Assembly: GCF_016808095.1 (NCBI RefSeq)
Contig: NC_068974.1
Location: forward strand, 22,056,825 to 22,120,824
Direction of reading: 5' to 3'
Length of the DNA stretch: 64,000 nt
Origin: Vigna angularis
Lineage: Eukaryota; Streptophyta; Magnoliopsida; Fabales; Fabaceae
Positions within the stretch are counted from its first letter, which is position 1. Every line of letters begins with the position of its first letter. Below, piece by piece: positions 34,301-46,118 of this stretch. Below the pieces are notes generated by a model. That model saw nothing but the letters and a program-made list of their open reading frames with translations. It had not been told where the DNA came from and made no database searches. A program made the position numbers and the translations under genes.

Positions 34301-35561
34301 TAAGTAGAATCTGCTAACTTGGTTCTCCTTGCATAGTTGGTGCCACTCGTGCTGCCGTGGATGCAGGATATGTTCCTAATGATCTCCAGGTGACAACTTT
34401 ACTTCCTTTCAAGATTAACCTCCGACCACACATACTCTTGCACATACGAAAGCAAAACTGAACGAGAAAAAAAAATTTAGTCTCATTCTTCTTTTTACAA
34501 CATTGGCTCCCCTGATTATGCTGCTACAACACAGACAGGATTTTTGAGTTCATATATCAATTGAATGCATTGAATAAGATACATACTGATAGGACCTGGT
34601 ATTACTGAATCGGAAATGTAAATGAAGAAAGAATTCCTGTGATACAAGTACACATCTGAACAGCAAAATACGAAAACCAGAAAACATAAATCAGAGAATG
34701 CTCTCTGCCCTGTGACAACAGTCACCCTACATTACCCTAAACATGATTCCTCCCCCCTACCTCCCGTACTCTCTAGCCTTTATTCTCTTTTCCTCCCCAC
34801 GTATCCCTGCATCTCCTTCCCCCAATCCTCACCTGCCACGTGTGCAGTTAGTTACCTCCACTCATAACAGACTCATTTCCACTAGTGACCTTTATGCCCC
34901 TTCTGTGGTAGTAATATTTCAAAGGCCTCTGTCGTAAAGGGCGTTTGATCGAATCTCAGCGAGCCCTTTATCTTTTATTCATGGCGTAATATAGTGTTCT
35001 CATGTCCATGTTTCCTTTGGAAATTTGATATGTAGGTTGGGCAAACTGGAAAGATAGTTGCCCCTGAGCTCTATATGGCTTTTGGTGTATCTGGAGCTAT
35101 TCAACACTTGGCAGGGATGAGGGATTCCAAAGTTATTGTTGCTGTGAACAATGATGCCGATGCTCCTATATTTCAGGTAATGGCTCTTTTAAATTCATCA
35201 AGCCACTCCTCATTTCAAAGTAATTATCACTAAAGTTTTACACTCTTTCTAATTATCTGTTGCTTTAAAAACACCAAAAGAGGTGAGCAATGAGAGAGCG
35301 CATTAATGTAGTGTAAAAGCTGACGTACTGAAATTAGGAGTATCCGATGACTTTCTTAAGCAAAATTTTAAATTAAAAAAAAAAATTAAGATAAGTGAAT
35401 GAAACTTCTACCTATATTGGTCACAAACCATTGGAAGAAGAAAACTGTTTTGGCAAATTTATGTGATGTGTATTAAATTGCAGGTAGCCGATTATGGACT
35501 TGTTGGAGATCTGTTTGAGGTGATACCAGAGTTACTGGAGAAGCTTCCTGAGAAAAAGTAA
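28323..35561 (+). CDS. ETFA: Electron transfer flavoprotein alpha subunit (mitochondrial)
   Basis: Eight exons joined by GT-AG introns: 28323-28406, 28501-28686, 29642-29853, 30960-31117, 33931-34086, 34337-34389, 35036-35176, 35484-35561. This gives 355 residues with no stop or frame break. The N-terminus is basic and Arg/Ala-rich ([18 protein letters not shown]), as expected for a mitochondrial presequence. The ETF N-terminal domain includes [10 protein letters not shown] and [20 protein letters not shown]. The C-terminal FAD domain includes [50 protein letters not shown] and [20 protein letters not shown]. With ETFB it passes electrons from mitochondrial dehydrogenases (isovaleryl-CoA and 2-hydroxyglutarate in plants) to ETF-ubiquinone oxidoreductase. 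Intron 4 is 2.8 kb because of retrotransposons. The exon 1-2 join is the least certain. Confidence 0.95.
28687..29641 (+). other. ETFA intron 2 with a possible small MITE
   Basis: AT-rich intron. From about 29027 (gggctgtttggatgagctt) to about 29245 (aagctagtccaaataaag) the ends are weakly inverted to each other, in the style of the legume ggcctgtttggat MITEs. I could not fix a target duplication, so this is tentative. Confidence 0.3.
31427..32428 (+). repeat. Solo LTR nested in the intronic copia element
   Basis: A 1002-bp unit beginning TGTTACGG and ending CGTAACA, with a perfect 5-bp duplication CCACT (31422-31426 and 32429-32433). It contains a 30-bp minisatellite, an AT-rich tandem repeat (32020-32095, unit near ggatatttatattaaatataa), and three copies of ggaggttatgctcc or close variants (32217-32292). 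No internal region, so it is a solo LTR of a different family from the surrounding copia copy. Confidence 0.9.
31495..31830 (+). repeat. 30-bp G-rich minisatellite within the solo LTR
   Basis: About eleven copies of a 30-bp unit of the type gccgaacggtggaaggcgagg plus agcaaacag. Two neighbouring units (gccgaacggt... and gtcgaacggt...) are duplicated together as a 60-bp block at 31671-31790. One strand is G-rich. Long Pro/Ser/Arg reading frames on the other strand are repeat artefacts. Confidence 0.9.
34390..35035 (+). other. ETFA intron 6
   Basis: Contains a C/T-rich stretch at 34740-34870 unlike the other introns, perhaps a small insertion, but no paired termini were found. Donor gtgaca and acceptor tatgtag frame it. 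Confidence 0.5.
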
Positions 35562-38317
35562 AGCGTAACATGCATCTGTATATGTACACTATATGGTTGC
35601 AGAATGTATCATTCTTGGAACCTCAAAATTGCATTTTTTTAAATAAGAAGAAAATGAGGTTTATACATGGACTACTGCAATATATCCTATACAAATAATA
35701 CTAAAACCACTTCACGTATTTACCAAACTACGTATTGGGATGAAAAGGAGCATAAAATACTTTAACGAAGATAACTTATATTTTTTTTAGATTACGTTCG
35801 GTAGAGTTTCATGAGATAACATAATATTATGTTCTTTTAGCAATTATGGTATTTTAGAGAGTTAATTTGAAGTCATCAAAGCGATTAAGAGAGTGTAACA
35901 GACAATAAGTTGTCAGTATGTTTTTTAATGATGACAAGTTTTAAGTAATATAACTTAAACCGAAGTGACACTATGCCTGGAATTGGATTGAGCTCTTAAA
36001 TTGGATTTTTTTTTCTATTTTAGATCCTTTTTAAATTTTATTGACATGAGTATATAATTAAAAAGTTTATTATTATAGGAACGAATTCTTAACGGCATTT
36101 TTTTATATAAATTTGTATATTTATTTATAATAAATTGTTTTTTATTAGAAATTTAAAGATTCTTATAAACTGATGTGAATATAAGAATATTTTTAATTTA
36201 GCCTGAAAGAAATATTTTAATTAGAGAAAATATAAAAATAAAATTTAAAAATTTAGTAAAATATATAATTTTTAATAAAATTTGATAAATTTTTAATTTT
36301 TTTAAAATTCTTTTTTGAATTTTTTGATAAAATATTCCGAACTGTTTTTTTTTTATTAAATGATAAAATAATATGATTAAATTTGAATTTTATATCTTTT
36401 GTATTTTAAAATTTTGATAACATTCAATTAAGAATTTTTTATATTTTTTAATATTTTAAATTTATATTTCATTTTTTTAAAATATCTTTTTAGAAATAAA
36501 CCTAAAATTTTTACATTCATATTACCAATTTTTAATTTTACATTAAATTTATTTTCAAATATTTCCTCCTATAATCATATTATTATTTAATTTTGTTTTT
36601 CTAACTTATTACACAATTTTTTTTATTACATTAACTATTTTAACCAAATAAATATACATTTATCAAAATTAAGTTTACAAAAAAAAAACCATCATTATAA
36701 TATTTATTATGATAAATTTTCTATTATCATAATTGCAATAATTTAAATTATCTTATTTATTATAATCACATTTCAAATTTTTTTCTTTCTAACTAATTTA
36801 TAAATATTAAATTAAATACACGTTTTATATTTATATTCACATCAGTTTATAAGAATATTAAATTTGTAGTAAACAATTTATTATAAATAAATATACAAAT
36901 CTATGACTCGTCGTACAATTTGTATATTTATTTATTATAAATATACAAATCTATGAAATTGTTGTTATTTATACAATTTATTATAAATAAATATACAAAT
37001 CTATGACTCATTAATTTGACCATTCTGACTTGGTTTGCCCCTTACTTATATGGGTTTTCTCTAGAAAAATCCACAAAACCAAAAAGTTTTTTTATAGATC
37101 AAGCCAACATATGAGTCTTTTTTTAGAAAAAATATTTATTTTAAATATAAAAAGAAAAAAATGTAATTAAGTCCTAATTTGTTGCAAACCTAAAATTTTT
37201 AATTTATTAAATAATTATATATAAACATTTTAATAAGACTAAATAGACAAGAGATTTTAAAATATAGGAAAATTAAGTAAAAACGTTAAAATTCTTAACT
37301 CACTAAACATATTTAATTCTTTTTTATTGAATAAATATATTTTTAGAATATATAAAATAATCATTTAATTTTGTTGTAAAAAATTTCATCTATTTTTATT
37401 TTTCTCATGCAGGATCAATTACAGTAATTTTGCATGTAAGTTTGTTAATTCACTATAAATTATCATTAGAGTCTTTATTATTCACATAGTTAACGGTTTG
37501 TTTACCTTTTATTTTGGAGGAATATGAAAGTTAAAGTTTATTTTATTTTTTCATTTTAAAGGGATTGAAAAAATATATAATAATGTTTATTTATTTTATT
37601 TTTTCATTTTAAAGGGATTGAAAAAATATATAATAATGTTTATTTATTCATTGAAAATTAGTTGAATATTTAAACAAGCATACTGAATGGTTTTATTTTA
37701 ATTAATGAAACAATGATTATTAGTATAATTTTTGAAAGTAGTATATTGCACGGATGTTGCATTACTTATATGCAGCATAAAAGATAACGATGTTCTTTTT
37801 TTCTCATTTCTTTATTACATTATCTATTTAGTTGGAAACCACTTTTTTAATAACATGATTTATGTTTTTAATTTTTATTTTCATTCTACTAATTTTTTTG
37901 AGTGGATATATTGAAGAGAATCATTCCTATTAAAATAAAAAATTGGACTCAATAAATCTTGAACCACGAGTCATTCATACGTAATAACATGACATTTAAC
38001 TCAAAACTATCACATTTTTTATAATGAGAAAATTAAAACTAATTAGACTTATATTTTTTTACTTCCTTTTTCTTCTTCTATTCTTTTTATGTTCCAATAT
38101 TATTAGAAATTTAACTTTTTACAAAAACTAAATTAACTGATATTTTTAACTTTCAATAAATATTAGTATTTTTATTTATTTTCGAAATGTTTATATTTTC
38201 TCAATAATAATGTATTATTTGAAAGAGTAAGTTATTAAAATAAAATCACTTTGAAAGAGGTACATTATATATATGTAAAAAAAATAAATTGGAGTAGCAT
38301 CTATTAAATATATTACA
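35562..38317. other. AT-rich intergenic region with small repeats
   Basis: No gene seen. A 53-bp tandem duplication (gggattgaaaaaatatataa at 37561 and 37614) lies at about 37540-37645. A fold-back is listed separately. The region is probably non-coding downstream sequence of ETFA plus decayed repeats. Confidence 0.5.
36105..36905. repeat. AT-rich fold-back (inverted arms about 75 bp)
   Basis: The left arm near 36110-36187 contains tttgtatatttatttataat, then aattg and actgatgtgaatataaga. It is the inverted copy of the right arm near 36828-36900, containing ttatattcacatcagtttat and ataaataaatatacaaa. The right arm unit is further repeated to 37015. It could be a MITE or small DNA transposon; no target duplication was resolved. 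Confidence 0.55.
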
Positions 38318-38323
38318 GAAACC

Positions 38324-38387
<64 letters not shown>
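38318..38387. repeat. (AT)n microsatellite, left tract
   Basis: About 70 bp of uninterrupted at repeats ending at the hAT-like element's left end. Confidence 0.95.
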
Positions 38388-40195
<1,808 letters not shown>

Positions 40196-41440
40196 CTAAT
40201 TAAGATAATTTTTCTTTGGAAAACAATGCAATTGGAAACAATGCCAAAATAATATCACCCACGCATCCAAGAGAAAGTTCAAGAACAAAGAGATAAGATA
40301 TATGTAAAGGTATAAGTACGTGGTCGTGTATGGTAGATTATGGACAAACAATTGACAAGACTCAAAACCTCCTTTCACATCTTTTGTTTTTGATAATTGG
40401 CCCTCATGCCCAGTCAGATTTACTTGAGATTTTTCATGGGTAACCTTCTCTCTACTAGTATCTTCTTTGCTCTCTATGTTTACCTCTTAGAGCATGATTT
40501 CTTGGATGACTTCTTTTTCCATCTTCATTAACACCATTATTATCATCTTTGTCATCAATGAGGTATCATTATCATCATTATCGTCATCATCTTTATCACT
40601 ACTTTCAGAATCAAACCACTCTTTCATCATCCTACTCTTGAAATAATCCATATTTGAAATGACCTTGTCACGTTCAGGCTCAAGTGACTTGCCACTAGGT
40701 TCGAAAATATCAAGAAATCCATCTTCCAATGAGTCACTGTCATCAATTGGAACTGATGCACCTTCATTATCCTTATTTGAGACTGCTCGGTTGTTGCCAA
40801 CAATGGTCAAACCAGACATATAATTTGCCCTCATCTTAGAGTTAACCTGAGGCTGCATGACTTGAATAAAATCCTGAAGTTGCAGGTCATCAACATCCAT
40901 TCCATTCTTCAAATTTTCTTTCTGGCCCTTAGCTCTAGTAGGTTTCCCCACATCCGGTGTAGTCCCTTTGTCGTCTTTCTTCTTCGAATGGCGACTCCAT
41001 GGACGAGGAAGATTTTCGTCCCCAAGTTTTTGAGCACAAATTTGAACAAAAAAACAACATAGTAAAACATATAAGAAAAAATTAACACATATAACATACC
41101 TCGCATGTAATTTTAGATGTGCGAAGGAAACAATTATTGTAATATCGAATGGCTTCATGAGCTTCATTTTCTGTTCCATACCCTGTAAACACAAATTGCC
41201 GACTCTTACCATCTTTGAATTAAAAAGCAAGTCAAAACCAAATAGAACAATTATAATTTCAATTTTAATAAAGATAGAATAATTAGAGGAGAGAACGAGT
41301 AGTATATTACTTGGTATGCATGAGCTTGACGTGAGTGATTATTCCTTTCTCAGAAAAGAATTCTTGTAGTTCATCCTTTGCAACATGTTTAGGAAGATTC
41401 TTCACTCAAATCCTCGACCTGTTTGACCTTCTGATCATCT
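40196..41440 (-). pseudogene. MRD1/RBM19-like multiple RNA-binding-domain protein, N-terminal fragment
   Basis: Minus strand with introns kept. The first exon (about 41425-41313) gives VKNLPKHVAKDELQEFFSEK, the start of RRM1, but a TGA at 41408-41406 replaces the Cys before it. The second exon (41211-41100) gives GKSRQFVFTGYGTENEAHEA. The third (about 41046-40487) gives NLPRPWSRHSKKKDDKG and a long acidic linker ending SESSDKDDDDNDD, then goes out of frame. Near 40370-40330, CQLFVHNLPYTTT is the start of RRM2. The parent acts in pre-rRNA processing in the nucleolus. Only the first third of the gene is here, so this is a truncated duplicate. Upstream it abuts copia gag. Confidence 0.8.
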
Positions 41441-41650
41441 TTTCTTCAACATCTTTTGTGAGAAAGATTGCTATTTCTTCTGTTCCATTCTCATATAGAT
41501 AATTCTTAGCTAAATGTCTGACCTTACCGCGATTAAAGCACTTGTTCGAGTAGGAAAATGGTCATATTTGTCACACTCAAAGCACTCAACATTTGAGTAG
41601 TTCGACCGACCTAGTCTCCATGGACCTCGTCCTCTTCCGTATCAATTGTT
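41441..41650 (-). pseudogene. Ty1/copia gag fragment abutting the MRD1 fragment
   Basis: On the minus strand it reads GRGRGPWRLGRSNYSNVECF, followed by ECDKYDHFPT, a damaged CX2CX4HX4C knuckle, then MRMEQKK and VEEKMIRR-like text running straight into the MRD1 piece. Frame is lost after the knuckle. It is too short to say whether the copia element captured the MRD1 piece or was merely broken there. Confidence 0.6.
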
Positions 41651-41744
41651 TGTTATAAAATAATATTTATTACAAAAGAAACATTGGATTTTAACATGGG
41701 AAACATTCAAAACTTCAAACGGTAAGTTTTTTATTATTCATTAT

Positions 41745-44700
41745 TGTTGGAAAATGTTCTTTAGTGCAACGTTCAATTTTTATTTATTTATTTATTATTC
41801 ATTATTGTGGAAACGATCTCTGATAAAGTTTCTCACCTAAGGAGACTGTCTCACGCTCTATTAATAGAGCATTTCTTGCATTCCAAAACATAACATTTTT
41901 CTCTCATTCTCCTTCCTCTTAAGTTTCATCCTTTCTCCTTTTCTTTTCTAAAAATATACTGAGTTTATTTTCTACTCTTTTTAGAATTCCTTGCTAGTTC
42001 TGAGATCCTCAAAATTTTCTGAGAAGTTCTTGTTGTATCTTGGAGGGCTTGCGCAATACACTACCGATAAGTCCTTAAGAACAGTGATCTACACGTTTTG
42101 GGAATTTTTTGTTCGTGATTTTGTCAACTTTTCTACAACAATCTTAAGGACTTATGGTTGACATCAACAACTCAATCTCGGAAAATCATAATATTGTTTC
42201 CGGAACTCAAACAGTCTTCACAAAACATTTCATGGATGTATAAAAAATCAAAGTCTTCTCTGGTCAGAATTTTTGGCGTTGACAAGAACGTGTGTCAACC
42301 CTTTTAGACATGTATGGAGTCGCCTTTGCTCTTTCATCTCCCAAACTCGACTCCAAACTCAAAACAAGTTGAAAATTGGGTTCATGCAAACAAAGTATGT
42401 TGACGTACTTTACTTAGTGCATTATTTAATGATTTGTTCGATGTGTACTATTCCTATAAGGAGGCCAAAGACATTTGGGATTTGTTGATTCACAAATGTA
42501 GTGCTGAAAATGTCGTCAAACAAAGATTCATTATTGGGAATTACTATCGCTGGAAAATGGTTGAAGATAAGGACATAAAGTCTCAAATCAATAAGTACCA
42601 TAAGTTGCTTGAAGATATTAAAGCAGGGAAGGTTCTTCTACCAGATGAATTTGTTTCAGAACACTTGATCGAAAAATATTCCCAAAATTGGATAGACTAC
42701 AAACAATAGCTTAAACATAGACACAAGCATATGTCACTTCCAGAGCTTTATCACACACATAATTATTGAAGATACCAACAGAAGGAGTGTTCTACCGCAA
42801 GGGCTAAAACTTTATCTACAAAAGCAAATGTGGTAGTAGTCAATCTAGCTACCAAAAGGTATGAACACAAACCTGATCATAAAAAGAAAAATAATTTTTG
42901 AAAATCCTGTCCTAATGAATCTAACCTCACCTTTAGAAAGAAAGGAAATTGCTTCGTATGTGGAAAGTCGGGCCATCAAGCACCATAATGTAAGCATAGA
43001 ATAAGAAACAAAAATGCTCTTAAGGCAAATATAGCCAAAGGAGATGACATCATTATTGCGATCGTTTCTCATGTAAATATGATGATCAATGTGAGCAAGT
43101 GAGTGGTAGACTTTAGGACTACCAGGCATATCTATGCAAACATAAGTGTCTTTACCTCTTACACTAGTGTAAGAGAGAGAGAAGAACATGGGTAACTCGG
43201 TGATTCCAAAACAACTCTTGTCTTAGGAAAAGGAAAGGTTATTCTTAAACTTACATATGAGAAGACCTTGGCCTTGAATGATGTGTTGCATGTGTCCTCT
43301 ATCAGAGTTAATTTAATCTTTGTATCAATACTGAGAAAAGTGGGGGTTAAAGTGTCATTTGAATATGACAAGATTGTTATGACAAAAAATAATGTTTTCG
43401 TGGAAAAGATATATCGTGATTAAGGACTCTTCATACTAAATGTTTATGAAATTATTAATGAATCAAATGGAAAAATAGGTTTCTATGACGACTGTTAAGA
43501 TGTCGACAAGTGTACCAAATCGTATCAAATAATAATAAATGGTAAGACCAAGTATCGTTTCCCAAGAGACTCAAGGCACTAAACAGTCATGTAATTACTC
43601 AACTAATTAAGACTTTGAAGAACAATTTTGGGTTTTTGAATGCAAAAAACAAGAAAGTAAATATGAATGCACTTTTGATCAATTGAAGAAAAACATAAAG
43701 GTGAATGAATGATATTGAAATTATGAGATGAGTATGTTGTTGGGATTTAGATTTCACCTAGTTTACTCTCATGCATATACGAATTTATCTTCTTCATTCA
43801 ATTGTTAACGTCACTTTCTTAATTACTTAAAACTCGATCCGTCGGCGAAGAAAGCCTATCCTTAATTACTATACCAGAATCTCTTGCATCCCTAATAATT
43901 AATTATGCATTACGATTAGAAGCTTAAGACGACCAACCCTCATATCCCCATCCTTGGGCAATATTGTTTTTGGGAGAAATTCTCTAGATCGTGGTTTCTA
44001 GGTATTTCCCAATAACAAAGAAGACCATAAAATCATGTATTGAACGATCAAAACATAACAAGCATAGAGCAAAGGAGAAAATTCCTAACAATTGATGAAA
44101 GAAGCATATATCAATTAAAACCAATTCAAATACATGAGAGTTCACAAGGTTACATCATTCCCCAACAACAAAATGAATTTAGTTCCCCCTTGTCATGGAA
44201 AAACTAGATGAACAATGGAATGAGAATGAAAGATAAACCCTAAAAACTGAAGAGGAGAGCTTCCGCATCCACTTCTGCCTCTAGAGAGTTGAAGAAAATC
44301 TGAATTTATGTCAATTCTGTCAAAAGATACTCCCTCTAGGATGTGCAAATCCTTAAATAGGGCTGAATTGGATCATGGGCCAACACTGACACCGCTCAGC
44401 GCCCCTACTTAGGGCGCCCAGGCGAGCTTGCGAGAGGATGACGCTCAACACCCCAAGAAGGGCGACCAAGCGTGAAACGTTACTTGAAGACTAGCGCTCA
44501 GCGTGATGCTCAAGCGTGACTGCGAGACTCCTACACTGAGGGCCCCAAAGGAGGGCGCCCAAGCGTCCTACGACCTTTAACAACCTTCTCTTATGGTGTG
44601 CTTTCTGTCCTTTCTAAGTTCCAACTTCATGACATTTAACTCCTTTTCCAATTCATCCCAGTTTCCTACAAAATCAAGGGAATTTAGTGATAAAATCTCC

Positions 44701-44945
44701 TAAAGTATAACCTCAACTCTCTTGTTCACCAAAATAAGCTAAAAACAAGAGAACAAGCAAGTTTCTAAGTCAAAAAGGGTTCATTTGTTATCAAAATTTA
44801 CTCTCAAATAACGGTTTAATCAACCATTATCAACGATCTATTATGACGGGTGAAAATCATCAGTCAAAAAGGGTTCATTTGTTATCAAAATTTACTCTCA
44901 AATAATGGTTTAATCAACCATTATCAACGACCTATTATGATGGGT
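41745..44945 (+). pseudogene. Ty1/copia LTR, gag and protease remnant
   Basis: An LTR-like leader (ggaaacgatctctgataaag near 41811) precedes a gag start ATG at 42148 (MVDINNSISENHNIVSGTQ). The gag core is at 42430-42710 (EAKDIWDLLIHKCSAENVV). A zinc knuckle, CFVCGKSGHQAP, stop, C, lies near 42955. A protease-like segment lies near 43100 where the D-[ST]-G site reads DFRTTRHI. A conserved segment (LALNDVLHVSSIRVNLI) follows. Many stops. It is split by a solo LTR at 43493 and lost after about 44945. Same strand as the later copia pieces but a different copy. Confidence 0.75.
43493..44832 (-). repeat. Solo LTR (element A/B family) in the copia remnant
   Basis: TGTTAAGATGTCGACAAG...ttaatcaaccattatca. 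The left target copy is ACGAC (43488-43492). The copy right of 44832 reads ACGAT. The last 60 bp or so of the LTR plus flank are tandemly duplicated, and the second copy (ending 44926) is followed by a perfect ACGAC (44927-44931). A TATA-like ttaaatag lies at about 44357. Palindrome-type repeats (cgctcagcgcccc) lie at 44389-44575. Confidence 0.88.
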
Positions 44946-44956
44946 GAAAATCATCA
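44771..44956. repeat. Tandem duplication, period about 94 bp, across the LTR end
   Basis: The text from tcaaaaagggttcatttg to gtgaaaatcatca is present twice with few differences (acggttt/atggttt, gatcta/gacctatt). It arose after the LTR inserted, since LTR terminus and flank are duplicated together. Confidence 0.85.
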
Positions 44957-45335
44957 GTCAATGGGGTCCTTGTTGGCATGCAGCTCCAATCCATACCTAT
45001 AACAAACTTCTGTATAGAGATCTTGGCACAGATACCGGGAGGGCTCCCTTTAGCAATGGTGTTCTCGAAGACACACTCTTTCACCTGCGTGAGCATGAGC
45101 TTCTCCAGCTTCCTAGCACACTCAACGGACAAATCAATAGTGGTGGAATTTCCAACAGATGCCTTTACAAGCGTTGTTGTGGAGGAAGGCAAAGGAACTC
45201 GCAGCAGTAATGAAGGCATGTAAGGCTTGGCAATGGACGTCAATGGTGTTTTTATAATAGGAACATCCAATCTAACAGTAAATGGCATCCAAATTGAAGA
45301 GTACGTCGGCCTGGCCATGGGAGGATGTCTTTCTC
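44946..45335 (-). pseudogene. BRO1/ALIX-domain gene fragment
   Basis: Minus strand. VLFNLDAIYCQIGC (near 45320-45285) and, after a frame change near 45240, KASVGNSTTIDLSVECARKL and ECVFENTIAKGSPPGICAKI match the consensus of plant ALIX/BRO1 vacuolar-sorting proteins (ESCRT-associated). A 3' piece reading near CYRYG-type text follows without the intervening exon. Exons appear contiguous, with no introns where I would expect some, so this may be a processed or captured fragment. Identification is from memory of the family. Confidence 0.6.
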
Positions 45336-45379
45336 CGTCGGTAACTATTGAACTGGCCTTTGCAGCTGCTCTTGGGGTC

Positions 45380-45745
45380 CTTCACTTTCGTTTCCAAATT
45401 CACCTTTAGTGGCAACCCGTTCTTGTTCTTCATGCTGGACTTCAATCGCGAGGTGTCGTCGCTCCAAAGCATGCTGCTGGTTCTCACAATGGATTCTTGT
45501 CGTGCAGGAAGGCTCAGACGGAGTCATCGTTGGTGTCGACATCGCCGGAGAGGATGAAGATGGAGGTGGGGTCGTAGGCAAAAAGGATCTTGTTATTGGA
45601 ATTGGTGGCAAAGACTATGACGTTGAACTGGTGGGCGGGTGGCGCCGTAGAGTTGTGCCTTCGTCGTTGGGAAAGCGGGGTTGGTGGCAGCTATGGCAAG
45701 CTTTGTCGAAGGGTACACCTTGTATGTCATGGAAATGATGTTAGT
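45380..45745 (-). pseudogene. LEA_2 (NDR1/HIN1-like) gene fragment, tentative
   Basis: One minus-strand frame reads QFNVIVFATNSNNKILFAYD, then PTSIFILSGDVD, then stop codons, then LKSSMKNKNGLPLKVNLETK. This pattern (F-x-V-x-x-x-A-x-N-x-N-x-K-I near the start, a later LPLKV strand) resembles LEA_2 proteins. Two in-frame TGA codons are present. It runs directly into the BRO1 fragment on the same strand, forming a chimeric block. Confidence 0.4.
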
Positions 45746-45947
45746 GTTTTAGGTTTAACTAACGTTGTTGTCGATGAAATGAAAAGAGAAAGATGTTTTA
45801 AGTGAGGAAAAAAATGTTTTTTCTTTCTTTTTCCTTTTGGCTTTGCTGACTAGAGAGAGAACCGCGAAGTCTGAGAAGGTGATGGTATTGCACTATGAGA
45901 AGTGAGAGAGGGAGAAAGGGTTTTGGTGGACTTGAGATTGAAACTGT

Positions 45948-46118
45948 AAAATATTTTTAGAGGGCTTGAAAGATCCCTCTCACTCTCATTCTATATATAA
46001 GAAAGCTTTTATACAATGTACATGATAAATAGAGTAACCCTAGACATAATATAATGATGATAAATAGGGTAACCCTAAACACAATATAATGATGATAAAT
46101 GAGGTAAATATTATAACA
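45948..46118 (-). repeat. Small copia LTR, minus orientation
   Basis: A 171-bp unit TGTAAAATATTTT...ATTATAACA, followed on the right by ctccccctcaagc, a PPT on the minus strand. Inside is a tandem pair gatgataaatagggtaaccct (period about 42 bp) and a TATA-like tatatata near 46000. It therefore points transcription toward the LEA_2/BRO1 fragments; 45746-45947 between them looks like an untranslated leader. Confidence 0.65.

Noticed and set aside
34516..34937. Two ORFs in ETFA intron 6
   Set aside because: Intronic, no family match, and they do not extend across splice sites.
45409..45738. 109-residue plus-strand ORF
   Set aside because: Antisense to the LEA_2/BRO1-like fragment block; composition driven by the opposite strand.
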